Shown: positions 22,226 through 37,431 of the stretch, in pieces
Layout of the letters: each line of letters starts with the position of its first letter
Position numbering within the stretch: the stretch's first letter is position 1
Origin: Williamsoniiplasma luminosum
GTDB lineage: Bacteria > Bacillota_I > Bacilli_A > Mycoplasmatales > Mycoplasmataceae
Assembly (NCBI RefSeq): GCF_002803985.1
Contig: NZ_CP024963.1
Location: 124,001-188,000 of the forward strand
Direction: 5' to 3'
DNA: 64,000 bases
The notes under the pieces: model-generated
The model's database searches: none
What the model was told of the DNA's origin: nothing
Seen by the model: the letters and a program-made list of their open reading frames with translations, nothing else
Program-made: the position numbers and the translations under genes

Positions 22226-22885
22226 TTTTGCGCACCAACTGTTCTATTTGCTTTATTTTATCTTCATAGTTACCAAGTAATTTAATGTCTTGAATAATTT
22301 GTCCTTTTTTAAAATGAGAATGCGTTCACAAATTTTAGCAATTTCTTCAGGATTATGAGAAACCAATAATAAGGTGATGTTTTTATTTTGAAAAACATAT
22401 TCATAAATTATGTCAATAATTTTGACTCTTCATTCATAGTCTAATGATGTTGAAATTTCATCTAAAACTAAAAAATTTGGATCATTAATTAATGCAATTA
22501 AAAATTTAAATTTTTGTTGTTGACCGCCAGATATTTTTTTAAATTGGTTATTTTCCACTTCTAATAATTGAAAGTTTTTAAAATATTCATCATGGTTTCT
22601 TTCAATTTTATATAATTTACAATACAAATAAAATATATCTTTTATACTAATGTCTGCATGAAAACTCGATTCCTGAAAAACGGCATTATATATGTAATCA
22701 GTATCACATTTAAAAATACCTTCATATTTTGATCTTAAATTTAAGATTAACTCCACTAAAGTAGTTTTCCCAGAACCATTTAATCCCATAATTGCAATTT
22801 TTTCACCATCATTGATAATTAATTCTTTTACATCTAAGACTTTCCTTTTTTTATAACTATATTGAACATTTGTTAAATTGATCAT
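22218..22885 (-). CDS. ABC transporter ATPase read through a -1 shift
   Basis: The nucleotide-binding partner of the permease. GGGAG precedes ATG 22885 (MINLTNVQYSY). Walker A is GLNGSGKT, the signature ISGGQQQK, Walker B FLVLDEISTSLDYE, and the switch His is in LLLVSHNPEE. After ERILILKK the zero frame ends at 22253 (210 residues, unrelated tail). Shifting -1 at A-AAA-AAG (22310-22304) instead gives GQIIQDIKLLGNYED and runs to a stop at 22218 that overlaps the permease start. The heptamer is a textbook -1 slippery site; an indel or sequencing error is the alternative. Confidence 0.8.
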
Positions 22886-23096
22886 TTTGACTCCCTTTTT
22901 GTAAATTTTATTGGAAAAAAAATCCATTTTTCAATTTAAAAATAAAAAATATTGTCAGAGCAACTCTACAAATCAAAGACATTAAAGAGATTGTTTTACA
23001 AAGTTAGATGTGTTTTGCATGCGAAAAAAAAGAACTAGAAAAGTGTCATTTTTGCTTAATAACGATAAAAAAATTTAAATTAAATTAAGAATAACA

Positions 23097-24530
23097 TAAC
23101 GTAAGTTTACTTTTACACAATAATGGTTCTTTCGCAAGAAAGGATAAAATATGAAATATAAACACTATGATAGGGATTTGAAAATCAAAGTGGTTCAAGA
23201 ATATCTTAATGGAGCACACCCAAAAAAATTGGCTTTAAAATATAATTTAAAGTCTGGAGCCCAATTGGTTTATAATTGGAAAAAAAGCATAGATAATAAT
23301 TACAACATCGGAAGAAATCCGATGGATTGTGAGGTTATGAAGATGGCTAAGAAGTTAAAAAAAGAATTTAAAAACCCCGAACTAAAAAAACTTGAAAAAG
23401 AAAACAATGTTTTAAGAAAGAAATTGGCAGAAGCGGAGGAAGTAGCATTATTAGCAAATGCAAAATATGAGATTTTGGAAAAATCCATGCCTTCTTGCAC
23501 GAGTCAACAAATACTGATCATGTTGATGAAAGACAAGAAGGCGAATCTGGCAATAATAAAGACAAAAATTTATAAACATTTTGTTTTTTCGACAATTTAT
23601 GAATTTTCTTTTAAATTTGAAATTAGCATTCATAAAATGCGCCATTACTTTCATGTGTCAAAAGCAGGTTATCATAAATGAGTTAACAGAAATTCATTAA
23701 TTTCTAGTGTAAAAATAGGCGACAGTTTACAAAATGATTTGGTATTACAAAAATACAAAAGTAAAGTTGATCCACGTGCGCAAGACCTAATTCAAGCTTG
23801 TTTTGATGCATATAAAGGTCTTGCAACAGGGTCAAAAACCGTTAATCAATGGATTATTGCTAATTTTCAAACTCATATATCAGTTAAAGTAATTGCTAAA
23901 ATACGCAAAGAAAACAAGCTTGAAATGCCAAGTGCTGAACGTAAAAAGAAAAATTATGCGGGGATTAATAGAAATAAAAAATACCGTAAAGATGATCTGG
24001 TCAGAGACAATTTTCAATTAGAAAATGTTGTTGGTATTGATGGGACAGAATTTAAAATTTTTATCAATAATAAGTTGGTCAAACAAAATTGCATGATTGC
24101 TTATGATTGGTCAAATTCGAGAATTGTTGGCCACCATTTTAATCCTACTGAAAATTCTAATTCTGCTTTAAAAATTTTAGATATGATTGAAAAGTATGCT
24201 AAAAAGAATAATCAAAAAATGATTGTTCAATCTGATGAAGGAACAGCTTTTGTTAATAAAAATGTCTTTAACTTTGTACACAAAAAAAGACACCAAATAA
24301 CACACTCAATGTCAGATGCCGGTTTTAAACATAATGCTCCGACAGAATCATTGAATGGGTGAGTTAAAAGTAAATTTTTTCTCCGTTTTGGAAACATTTA
24401 TGATTCTGTAGAACATTTTTTATCAACATTTACTGAATTTGTTAAAATGTGAAATGCATAACATTTTTTCATTTATAATAACAATCGAAAGAACTCATTA
24501 TTAGTAGTCTAAATGATTAAACTTAAGTTA
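23097..24530 (+). mobile_element. IS3-family-like insertion sequence
   Basis: About 1.43 kb around a single transposase frame. The ends contain inverted matches: inner GTTCTTTCG with adjoining TAATG on both sides (left 23121-23134, right 24486-24502) and outer TAACxTAAGTTTA (left 23097-23109, right 24518-24530, reverse complement). The spacing between the two blocks differs (indels), so the exact termini and target duplication are uncertain. Confidence 0.65.
23151..24461 (+). CDS. IS3-family-like transposase, single frame
   Basis: 436 residues with TGA as Trp (four sites). The N-terminal helix-turn-helix begins KYKHYDRDLKIKVVQEYLNG, followed by a coiled coil (LKKLEKENNVLRKKLAEAEE). The C-terminal integrase core has DDE residues in VVGIDGTEF, VQSDEGTAF and APTESLNG. 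IS3 elements usually make OrfAB by -1 frameshift; here both halves are in one frame, as in some Mollicute elements. No interruption is visible, so it may be active. Confidence 0.88.
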
Positions 24531-24679
24531 CCACATTCTTTGCTTCTACTTTTATTTTAATTCTTCAAATTTTAAAGTCTATCAATCATAGAGATTATCA
24601 ATTATTTATTCCCAAACCAAAAGATATTGAATACAAAAACTCAACAAAGTTATGGGTTAACTTTGATGAGTTAAAATAA
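24527..24679 (+). pseudogene. C-terminal fragment of an unknown protein at the IS edge
   Basis: An open frame of 50 codons with no start, beginning inside the right IS end: a hydrophobic stretch (FFASTFILILQILK) then a soluble tail ending KLWVNFDELK before TAA. It looks like the tail of a gene cut by the insertion; no matching 5' part was recognised left of the element. Confidence 0.3.
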
Positions 24680-24681
24680 AA

Positions 24682-25500
24682 CTATTTTTGTGTTTCTGTT
24701 AAATTTTTATAATAAAAGAAGTTTTCAATGATAACTTTTTTAAACTCAGATAAGTACATTAATTTTTGATCGACAATGACACTATCAAAATGTAATTTTT
24801 CCATTCAAAAAATGAAAAGACTAACATTTTTTAAATAAGTAATAAAAATCTTAAGTTCTTGAATTTCTCTATTTTTATTTGTTAACTTCATAAGCTTCTT
24901 CTGACATTTTTTGAAATCAAAATTAAGTTTTGCTTCGAACATTTTAATTATATTTTTTGAAGAAGAATATGGAAAAAATCAAGCATATGTTGGAATTAAA
25001 AACAAATACATCATTCATCAATTAGTGTTTTTTAAAGTAATGAGATGAGGTTTGTTAGAACTAATATTGAACTTAAAATTATCTAAGGATAATCTATTTT
25101 TTAATTCGCATTCATAATTAAAATATAGTTTATTTTGAGACCACATTAATTTGTTGTTTCTTCATCAAAATCATAGACTAACTAATAGATGTATAATCCA
25201 AAAACCAATACTTATTGATAGGTAAATTATCAATTCTTCATTTTTTATTTTGCTTAAAAAAAATGTCGAACAAGTAAAGATGATGAAGATTAATGAAGAT
25301 GAAAACATAAACATCAAATAGTAACTTAAGTTTTTTCATTGAACTGTTTTAAAATAGAAAGGCAATTGCTTAAAATTTATTTCTTTTTCAAACATGTTAT
25401 AAACTATTTTATTTTTTAACCTATCACCCTTTGAATACAAAATAGTGTAAAAAATACAAAGTATTAATAAAACGGAATAAGTGATTAAAGTGAAAATCAT
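24682..25500 (-). CDS. Membrane protein of unknown function (cluster member 4)
   Basis: 272 residues with several TGA (Trp), so invisible under the standard code. AGAAAGGAAA precedes ATG 25500. About four transmembrane segments are seen: near residues 2-20, two around 70-130, and one around 165-185. A cytosolic helix region and a C-terminal domain end in FFYYKNL followed by TETQK. That ending, and WMEK about 40 residues before it, are shared with the next gene, so the two are paralogues. Possible immunity or accessory proteins for the secreted gene at 26369-27405, but this is inference from position only. Confidence 0.8.
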
Positions 25501-25530
25501 ATTGTTTTTTCCTTTCTACATTTTTATAAA

Positions 25531-26289
25531 TTATCTTGCTTCGGGTTCTTTATTTAAATTTTTATAATAAAAGAAGTTTTGGATTACTGCTCTTTTTAAT
25601 TCATTTATATAAACCGTCTTACCATTTATCACAATTCAGCCTGTACTATATTTTTCCATTCTTCAAATAAATAAACCATAAATTCTTAAATAGCCAAGGA
25701 AGAGTTTAATTTTTTTATTTGGTGTTTTTGCTTTGAGAATCTTTTTATTATATATATTGGTTTCAATATCCAACTGTTTTTTAAAGCTAAGATATCTTAA
25801 ACCTGCATTTGGAATTAAAGTAATTTCATTTAATTGGTAATGACTTATATCCATTTTAAAATTTTCTTGATTTCATTTATTTTCTAATTCAGGATCATGA
25901 ATATCATAGATATGAGTAGCAGAAGCAATGATTTTGCTTGTTTTTAAATAAAAATAAGCGGTAATTACAATATAAAGCATTCATCCAATTGAACTAATGA
26001 CAAAGAATCAAATCACTTCATTTTTAAATGCATGTTCTTTATTTATAATAAAAAAATAGTAACCAGAAATTATGTAAGCTATTAATGTTAGAAAAAAACA
26101 AACCAAATTGCAAATTAATATTTTACATTTTGCTTTTTTAAAAAATAATGGGAATTTGGAAAAATCTATTAAATTTTTATACACATCATAAATTAATGTT
26201 TTTTTTCAATTGCCATATCCTCAAGTAACGGAAAATGCAAAAAACGCAAGGTCTAATGCAACACATACAAATATAGTCGATTCAGCCAT
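25531..26289 (-). CDS. Membrane protein of unknown function (cluster member 3)
   Basis: 252 residues, TGA as Trp. ATG 26289 follows GGAG. Hydrophobic segments near residues 5-22, 58-82 and 93-118. The C-terminal part RMEKYSTGWIVINGKTVYI ... FFYYKNL matches the neighbouring gene 24682-25500. Thirty bases separate the two. Not a family I recognise. Confidence 0.8.
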
Positions 26290-26368
26290 TTCTATTCTCC
26301 TTTTCAAAAATTTTTTAATTGATTAGCAATGATTAATTAAAAAAATGTTTTTTCTACTTTTAAAGTCA

Positions 26369-27405
26369 TTAACCCAACTCTAATGCAAGCATTATAGCAC
26401 TTATTGTAGCAACCGCTGCTAGAGATGCTGGGTAAAATATTGATGTTGCACTACTTACGGTTAAAAAAGTTTTAAGTATTTTTGCCATATTCATTATTAA
26501 TGATAACTGAGCTTTTTCATCTATGCTCAAAGGTCCATTTTCTAATACTGTTATTTCAGAAGTGATTGCTGAAGCAGCAACACCCGCTGCTGCACTAAGT
26601 GTAGTGCAAGCAACAGCTCAAATAGTTGTTATGCCGAAAGCAAATGCCAATGCACCAAATCCTGCTGCTGCGATAGCAGCACCTGTAGATATTCCTATTA
26701 AGGTTATACGGGCTGTTTTTAATGTTTTAAGTAATTCTCTATTAGTAATTGGGGGTTTTGTCTCTTCTTCTTTGTTAGACCCAGCTGCTGATGGGTGTTC
26801 TCTTTCTCATTTTTTTTCATAAAAATCGTTTATAAATTGACTACATTCAGCTTCGGTCATTCCTTCATAACATGCAGGTCTTCTTAAACTTATGCTTATT
26901 CGTTCATAATTGTCATTAAAATTTTTATAATTATTTTTAAAATAGGGTAGTGTGCTATTTGTTGGAATATTTTTATTGTTAATTTCATCTAAAATTTTAA
27001 TGGACTCTTTTTTTGCTGCTTCAATATAATTCAATAAATATGCTTTACTTATATTTTTGGTTGAAGTTAATGACAAATTGTTTTGTGGATTGATTAATGT
27101 TGCTGGTGAATTAATGTCTTTGATGCCAACTTGTTGTTTGATATTATCAAAAATTTTTATCACTATTTCTTTAATTACTTGTTGATTCAAATAAACATTT
27201 TCAATCAATATATTAATATTATTTTCTTGTGTAATTTGATCAATATTTCTATTTTTAAAAATATTTTTTTAATGCTATTTGACTCACTGTTTATTTGTGA
27301 TGTTTTCATTTCTGTTTGTTGTTGTTTGGGTGTTGCGTGTGCAAAACTTGTAACAACAGACGAAGAAATTGCTAAAGTAGGAAAAATGCTAACTAATGTT
27401 TTCAT
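26369..27405 (-). CDS. Secreted protein with Ala/Gly-rich hydrophobic C-terminus, read through a -1 shift
   Basis: ATG 27405 with AGGAAGGA upstream begins a signal peptide (MKTLVSIFPTLAISSSVVTSFAHA). The zero frame ends soon after residue 60; a -1 shift at the poly(A)/T-TTA-AAA region (27253-27270) joins it to a long frame (345 residues in all). The middle is soluble and helical, with two Cys (PACYEGMTEAEC). The last 130 residues hold two very hydrophobic stretches rich in Ala and Gly (GAAIAAAGFGALAFAFG; FYPASLAAVATISAIMLALE), like a membrane-inserting hairpin. A pore-forming or bacteriocin-like role is speculation. Two membrane-protein genes follow on the same strand. Confidence 0.7.
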
Positions 27406-27526
27406 AAAAGTTTCTTCCTTCCTATTTTGTTTTTAAAACAAAACTTTTTAAAACTTTGTTTGGTTTTATTGCTTCTAATATCTATTGAATTTTAAGTAAT
27501 TACAATTAACAAGGAGCCCTTCACCT

Positions 27527-27634
27527 CTATTCTTTAATCTTTCTTTCAACTATTCAAGAGAATTGTGCTTTAGTTAATATTGATATTTTAAAAAAGAAAT
27601 AATTCTTATATAAATCGGTTAATGATCAAATCAT
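27527..27634 (-). CDS. Candidate 35-residue peptide with an ideal ribosome site
   Basis: AAAAGGAGG lies seven bases before ATG 27634, and a TATAAT lies about 15 bases further upstream. With TGA as Trp the peptide begins MIWSLTDLYKNYFFFK, is aromatic and hydrophobic in the first half and basic at the end (VERKIKE), and ends in TAG. It precedes the secreted gene by 122 bases and may be the first gene of that cluster, or a leader peptide. It is not long enough for codon statistics. Confidence 0.5.
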
Positions 27635-27875
27635 AAAACACCCTCCTTTTGGATTTATTATAATTTTTTTATACACTTTTAAAAATGAAAAATTGAAAAA
27701 TTGAAAAAAAAATAAGAAATATTTTTAAAAAATAGAGATAAATCAACAAAAAATTGAAAAATAGAAATTTTATTTGTGTTGTTAGACTTTTATTGTGACA
27801 ATCATATAAGTGAGTGTTAAATTTAATCAAGCTGTTTTTTTAGAATTTTAATAATTATTTGTTGAGAAAATACAA
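27635..27875. other. Intergenic region before the rpoC terminator
   Basis: AT-rich, with a promoter-like TATAAT for the leftward peptide gene. Otherwise nothing recognisable. Confidence 0.4.
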
Positions 27876-27914
27876 AAAATACCACTTTTGAGGGTTTCTC
27901 AAAAGTGGTATTTT
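27876..27914 (-). terminator. Terminator after rpoC
   Basis: A 16-bp perfect stem (27876-27891 with 27899-27914) around a seven-base loop; on the minus strand the stem ends in TTTT. Confidence 0.85.
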
Positions 27915-27952
27915 AGAATTTTAAAATGTTTAACTGATTAAGTTGTCTAATT

Positions 27953-31705
<3,753 letters not shown>

Positions 31706-31721
31706 ATTTAGTTCCCGCTTC

Positions 31722-34700
31722 CTATTTGAATGATTTTTCTATTTCATCACTATCAACATTCATCAATCCATCAAGATTGTTGAATCCAGATCCAACAGAT
31801 AATTGATCATCTGATTGATATGCATTTAATTCAGGATCAAGATCATCTTCATCTTCATATGCATTAATTGCTAATTTACGACCAGCTTGATCTTCCATGT
31901 ACATGTCAAATCCTAGTCCCATAATTTCTTTTGTTAAAACGTTGAATGATTCAGGAATTCCAGGTTCTGGAATTTCTTTTGAACGTACAATTGCTTCATA
32001 AGTTTTTGCACGACCTTTAATATCATCTGATTTAATGGTTAAGATTTCTCTTAGAATGTGAGCAGCTCCATAAGCTTCTAATGCTCATACTTCCATTTCT
32101 CCAAATCTTTGACCACCATTTTGAGCTTTTCCTCCTAATGGTTGTTGGGTAATTAATGAGTATGGACCAACGTTTCGGGCATGTAATTTGTCATCAACCA
32201 TGTGTGATAGTTTCAACATATACATCACTCCAACAGCAATTGGTTTATCCATGACATCACCAGTAGCACCATCGATTAATTTAACTTTTCCGAAGTTAGT
32301 CATTCCAGCTTCTTCCATAATTTCATCTAGTTCTGTTGCTGTTAATCCTTCAAAAACTGGTGTTGCAATTTTAACACCCAGTTTTTGAGCAGCCATTCCT
32401 AAATGTAATTCAAGAATTTGTCCAATGTTCATACGTGAAGGAATCCCTTGTGGGTTTAGTAAGATATCAACTGGAGTTCCGTCTTCTAAATGCGGCATGT
32501 CTTCGATTGAAAGGATTTTTGAAATAACCCCTTTGTTTCCATGACGTCCAGACATTTTGTCCCCTTCTTGGATCTTACGTTTTTGCACAACATAAACTTT
32601 AATAACTTCTAAAACACCAGCTGGTAAATCAAATCCATCAGCGGCTGAGAAACGTTTGATTGTTTGCACAATCCCTTCCCCACCATTTGGTACACGTAAT
32701 GAATTATCTTTCACGTTTCTTGATTTTTCACCAAAGATTGCATGTAATAATTTGTCTTCTGGAGATAGTTGGACTTGTCCTTTTGGAGTAACTTTTCCAA
32801 CTAAAATATCTCCAACTTTAACTTCTGTTCCGGGAGCAACAATTCCATCAGCATCTAAGAATTTCTTAGCTTGTTCAGAAACGTTGGGAATTTCACGAGT
32901 AATTTCTTCGATTCCGATTTTTGTATTACGTCTTTCAATCACATATTCATCAATGTGAATTGATGTAAATTTATCTTCCATCACAACACGTTCACTCATA
33001 ATTACGGCATCCTCAAAGTTGTAACCGTTGTAAGTTGTAAAGGCAACAACAACGTTTTGGCCAATTGCCAATTCACCTTGTTCCATTGAAGGACCATCAG
33101 CAATGATTTGTCCTTTTTCAACTTGATCACCAACTTTAATGATTGGAGAATGCACTAATGCAGTTCCGTTGTTTGAACGATCAAAATCAGATAGTTCATA
33201 AGTTTTGATGCCTTTTTTAGATTCAATTGTAATTAATTTTGAGTCAACATATTTGGCAATTCCTGATTCAAGGGCAACAACTGCTGCTCCTGAATCTCTG
33301 GCTGCTTCAAATTCAATCCCTGTTCCCACAATTGGAGATTCAGGATTAATTAATGGTACAGCTTGACGTTGCATGTTGGCACCCATCAATGCACGGTTGG
33401 CGTCATCGTTTTCTAAGAATGGAATCGCACTAGTGGCAACTGACACAATTTGTTTTGGTGAAACGTCAATATAATCAACTTCATCAATGTTGGCAACCAT
33501 ATCTTCACCACGGAAACGAGCAACCACAGTTTTGTTTAAGATTGTGCCATTATCATCTTGTTTAACTCCGGCTTGAGAAATAATAAAGTTATGTTCTTCA
33601 TCAGCTGTTAAATAATCAATAATATCATTTTGGATAACTCCATTAATCACTTTTCGATATGGAGTTGTAATGAAACCATATTCATTAACTTTAGCATATG
33701 TTGACAAGTTGTTAATCAATCCAATGTTTGGTCCTTCAGGAGTTTCAATTGGACAAATTCTTCCATAGTGAGATGGGTGAACGTCACGAACTTCTAATCC
33801 GGCACGATCACGACTTAATCCCCCAGGACCTAAAGCAGTTAAACGACGTTTGTTTGTTAATTCTGAAAGTGGGTTAATTTGATCCATGAATTGAGATAGT
33901 TGTGACAAGTTAAAGAACTCACCAATAATCGCAGTTAATGGTTTGTTATTAATAATTGTTGAAGGTTTGATTTTGTATAGATTTGATGTTGCTAATTTTT
34001 CTTTAACATTTTTTTCAATACGCATCATTCCAATTCTGAATTGGTTTTGTAATAATTCACCAATTGTACGCACACGACGGTTTCCTAAATGATCAATATC
34101 ATCAACTTCACCAATTAAATGTTTTAAGTTAATTACATAAGAAATTGAAGAAACGATATCAGGAATAGTTAAGAACTCTTCTTTATTATCGAAAGGCACT
34201 CCAATAATTGCAACTGTTGTTTTTCTTTGATCATTGTCAGCATAAACTTTTAGTTTTTGAATTTTTCTAGGTCCAGCAATTTCATTGGCAAATTTCACTT
34301 CTTGAGTCATGATATCTGCATTTAAAATTTGTTTGATTTCTTGGAAGTTTGATTTCACAATTTCAGTATCTTTGGCAACTAAAATATTTCCTTTTTTATC
34401 AACAATATCTTCAGCTAAAATTCTTCCGATTAAACGGTTTGAAACAGATAATTTTTGTTGTAATTTGAATCTTCCAGCTTTAGTTAAAGAGTATTTACGT
34501 TTATCAAATAATAATCCGTAAATAAATTTAGAAGCTCCTTCTGCTGTTGCAGTTTCACCTTGACGAATTTTTTTGTAAATTTCTTGAACTTGGTTATCTC
34601 AGTCTAAATCTCAATCCCCAGTTAAATTATCTTGTTCATAAGTATTTGCAAGTAATGATGCATTATCAAATAAATCTAAGACATCAGATTTTTCTAATCC

Positions 34701-35540
34701 TAAAGTTGTTAACAATGAAGTTGCAGTTAATTTACGTGACTTATCAATTTTTACATAGAAACAAGAATTTGATTTGTTTAAAATTTTCTTAGTTTCAGTT
34801 TCAAATTCTAATCATGTTCCTCTTGAAGGAATAATATCAACTGAATAAATGATCTCACCATTTTTACGGTTTAATGTTTTGTTGAAGTATGAACCTGGTG
34901 AACGCACTAATTGTGAAACAATTACTTTTTGTGATCCATTAATAATAAAAGTTCCAGAGTTAGTCATCATTGGAAGTTCTCCTAAGAAAACTTCTCCTGA
35001 TTTATAAATTGATGCGTTAATAACTAATGCATTTTCTTTATCTTCAATCACGTCTACTTGAACAGAGTCAGCAACTGCTACACCTCTCACTTTGATTTCA
35101 AAAAAGTAAGAATCTCCAACACTTTGTTTGAAAGTCACAAGTTTGTTTTCAGCTTTGTCTTTTAATCATTCTGTGATCATTTTTTTAACATCTTTATCTG
35201 CAATCACTTCAGGATCTTTTTCAATTTCTTCACGTGCTGAAACAGCTAATTTTAAATTAGCATAGATTGGTGCATCATAAATTTTTGATTCAGCTTTAGC
35301 AGCTGAAATAGTTGTTCTTGGTTCTTGGAATTCTCAGTTTTCCATTGTCAAAACTGCTGTTCCATCGCTTGAAAGAATTGGAAAAATTTCATCAAATACT
35401 TCTTGCATCCCTTTTTCTTTGAATCATTCAAATGTATCCAATTGAACTTCAACTAAATTTGGTAATGGTAAGTTTGAAGAGAACTTTGTATAGTCTCTTC
35501 TTTCTACACCACGATTAATTTTTTTTATTTTGTAACTCAT
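31722..35540 (-). CDS. rpoB: RNA polymerase beta subunit
   Basis: 1272 residues with TGA as Trp. ATG 35540 follows AGGAG. The rifampicin region reads [20 protein letters not shown] followed by [10 protein letters not shown]-like [13 protein letters not shown]. Drug-resistance-relevant positions cannot be interpreted further here. The C-terminus carries the KSFN-like anchor to beta'. It is the third gene after rplJ-rplL, with the Fic-like gene in between. Confidence 0.98.
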
Positions 35541-35548
35541 TTTTTCTC

Positions 35549-36730
35549 CTATTGGTCTTTTAATAGCAATCTTATTTTTTCTAAGAACTGATCGTTCAGT
35601 TCATAAAGAGTTGATTGTTTCTCTTCTTTTTTTATTAAGAAATTTAAATCAATCATTTTTTGAATGACATTTTTAATTTCTTCTTCTTTAACAAAGTTAA
35701 CTTTTCTAATTTTAAAATTATTAACTATTTTATCTAATCTAAATGATTGTGTTTTGGAGGTGATGATTTTGATCACAATAGCTTGTTCGATCAGTGTTGC
35801 AAAAACCTTTGTTGGTGAATTTTTTTGTTCTTCAACCAATTCCTGAAATAAGGATAACCGGTATAAATTGTTTACTCCATTTTTGCAAATTTGTTTCATA
35901 AAATCTAAGAATGGATCAAGATTTAATTCTTCAAAACTTTGATTAGTTTTTTTAACAAAATCCTCTCAATTAGTACCAACATTGTACATTGTTTGTATCC
36001 CTTGTAAGTTTGGTGCAATTCTTTTTAGATATCACCTTGATAAGATGAAAGCTAAAGTGATGCTAAATTCTTGGTATGGGTAAATGAACAAGAAAGAATT
36101 TAAAATAATTCCTGCTTGCGTCGTTCCCGAAATATCTTTGTCCGAAAGCTTTTCAACATATTTAATAAATGCTTCAACTTCTTTGTCGATCACTTTGATT
36201 TGTGGTTTGATTGCATTTGTAAAAACAATCGGAGTTTCATTATTACGATAATAGTTAGATTTGATATCTAGATCAAATCCCATATTTCTAAACAAAATAT
36301 GGACAACTAATTCATAATTATCTTCATTGATTTTAAATCCATCTTCATTAATCAAATTCATAATTTCAATTAGATTTCAAATTCTAAATTCATCACGATT
36401 TTTTGGTTTTTTTCCAGCTTCAATTTCTTTAATTTTTCTGATGATTTTTCAATAATCAGTTTCCTCAAAAGTTCCTTCAATAAGCAATAAACTGACAAAT
36501 TCAATCAATCGCATATCATCTCTGGTTATTGAAAAATCATCTGAAATTTCATAAGCTTTAAAATAATCAAACAAAAATTTGTCACTATTAACTTGCTGGT
36601 TAAATGAAAAATGAAATTTTGCATTATTCGTCGCCGGCAAATTAGTGGCATAAATATTATTGTCTAAGTTTTTACTAGTTTTTTGAACTCATTTATCATT
36701 TAGAAAGTAATCTAAACCAACCACTCACAT
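35549..36730 (-). CDS. Fic-fold protein lacking the catalytic motif, upstream of rpoB
   Basis: 393 residues with TGA as Trp; GGAG precedes ATG 36730; ends 8 bases before rpoB. The layout follows Fic proteins: an N-terminal segment LLLIEGTFEETDYW, then KPKNRDEFRIWNLIE, then NYYRNNETPIV (compare GxYRxxxV), and a helix FIKYVEKL. The next helix runs into SFLFIYPYQEF exactly where Fic enzymes have xxFxxIHPFxDGNGR. The His, the GNGR and the terminal Arg are all lost, so AMP transfer is not expected. The C-terminal 100 residues look like a winged helix (IRKVNFVKEEEIKNVIQKM). Alternatively an unrelated helical protein. Confidence 0.6.
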
Positions 36731-36998
36731 TTCTCCAATTCTGATAACAATAGACTTAGAGAATAGTAGAAGTTCTTAGCTAACTAAACTAATCTCAATC
36801 TAATAAGTTTACTACTTATTTTTGGAATTTCAAATATTTTTGGAATTTTTGTGCTAAAATGGTCAAACATTTAATTGTTAAACAAGAAAAATGTTTCCAC
36901 CTTCTGAATTAATAATAAATTCGATAATTAATTATATTTAACTACTAAACGCTATCATATTATTTCTTTTAAAATAGTATTTTCTCATTTAAAGCAAA
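36731..36998. other. Intergenic region between rplL and the Fic-fold gene
   Basis: About 270 bases, AT-rich. It should contain the promoter for the Fic-fold gene and rpoBC, since a terminator follows rplL. No frame is supported. Confidence 0.4.
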
Positions 36999-37000
36999 AA

Positions 37001-37020
37001 AAATACCCAATTGGGTATTT
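37001..37020 (-). terminator. Terminator after rplL
   Basis: Perfect palindrome AAATACCCAATTGGGTATTT with T on the minus-strand side. Confidence 0.7.
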
Positions 37021-37042
37021 TAATAGCTTTGAAATTTTTAAA

Positions 37043-37408
37043 TTATTTTAATGTAACAGCAGCTCCAGCAGCAACTAATGCATCTTTCATTGCTTCTGCG
37101 TCTTCTGGTTTCACGTTTTCTTTAATAGTAATTGGAACTGCTCCATCTACCATTTTTTTAGCATCCATTAATCCTAATCCTGTTAATTCTTTAACAGCTT
37201 TGATTAAGTTAACTTTTTGATCTCCGATTGCTGTAATAACAACACTCACTTCTGATGGAGCTGCGTTTCCAGCAGCTGCTGCAGGTGCTGCAACTGCAGC
37301 AGCAGCAACAACTCCAAAGTGGTCTTCGATTGCTTTAACTAAATCGTTTAATTCAGTTAATTTCATTTCTTCTAATGCTTTGATAATATCATCTTTTGTA
37401 ATAGCCAT
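37043..37408 (-). CDS. rplL: 50S ribosomal protein L7/L12
   Basis: 121 residues: N-terminal dimerisation domain (MKLTELNDLVKAIED), an Ala-rich hinge (VVAAAAVAAPAAAAG), and the factor-binding C-terminal domain (KVNLIKAVKELTGLGLMDAK). Twenty-three bases after rplJ. Confidence 0.98.
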   Translation of the reverse strand: MAITKDDIIKALEEMKLTELNDLVKAIEDHFGVVAAAAVAAPAAAAGNAAPSEVSVVITAIGDQKVNLIKAVKELTGLGLMDAKKMVDGAVPITIKENVKPEDAEAMKDALVAAGAAVTLK

Positions 37409-37431
37409 GATTGTATTCTCCTATTTCTTTC

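Noticed and set aside
26523-26822. 99-residue Ala-rich rightward frame.
   Set aside because: It is the antisense shadow of the Ala/Gly-rich C-terminus of the secreted gene 26369-27405.
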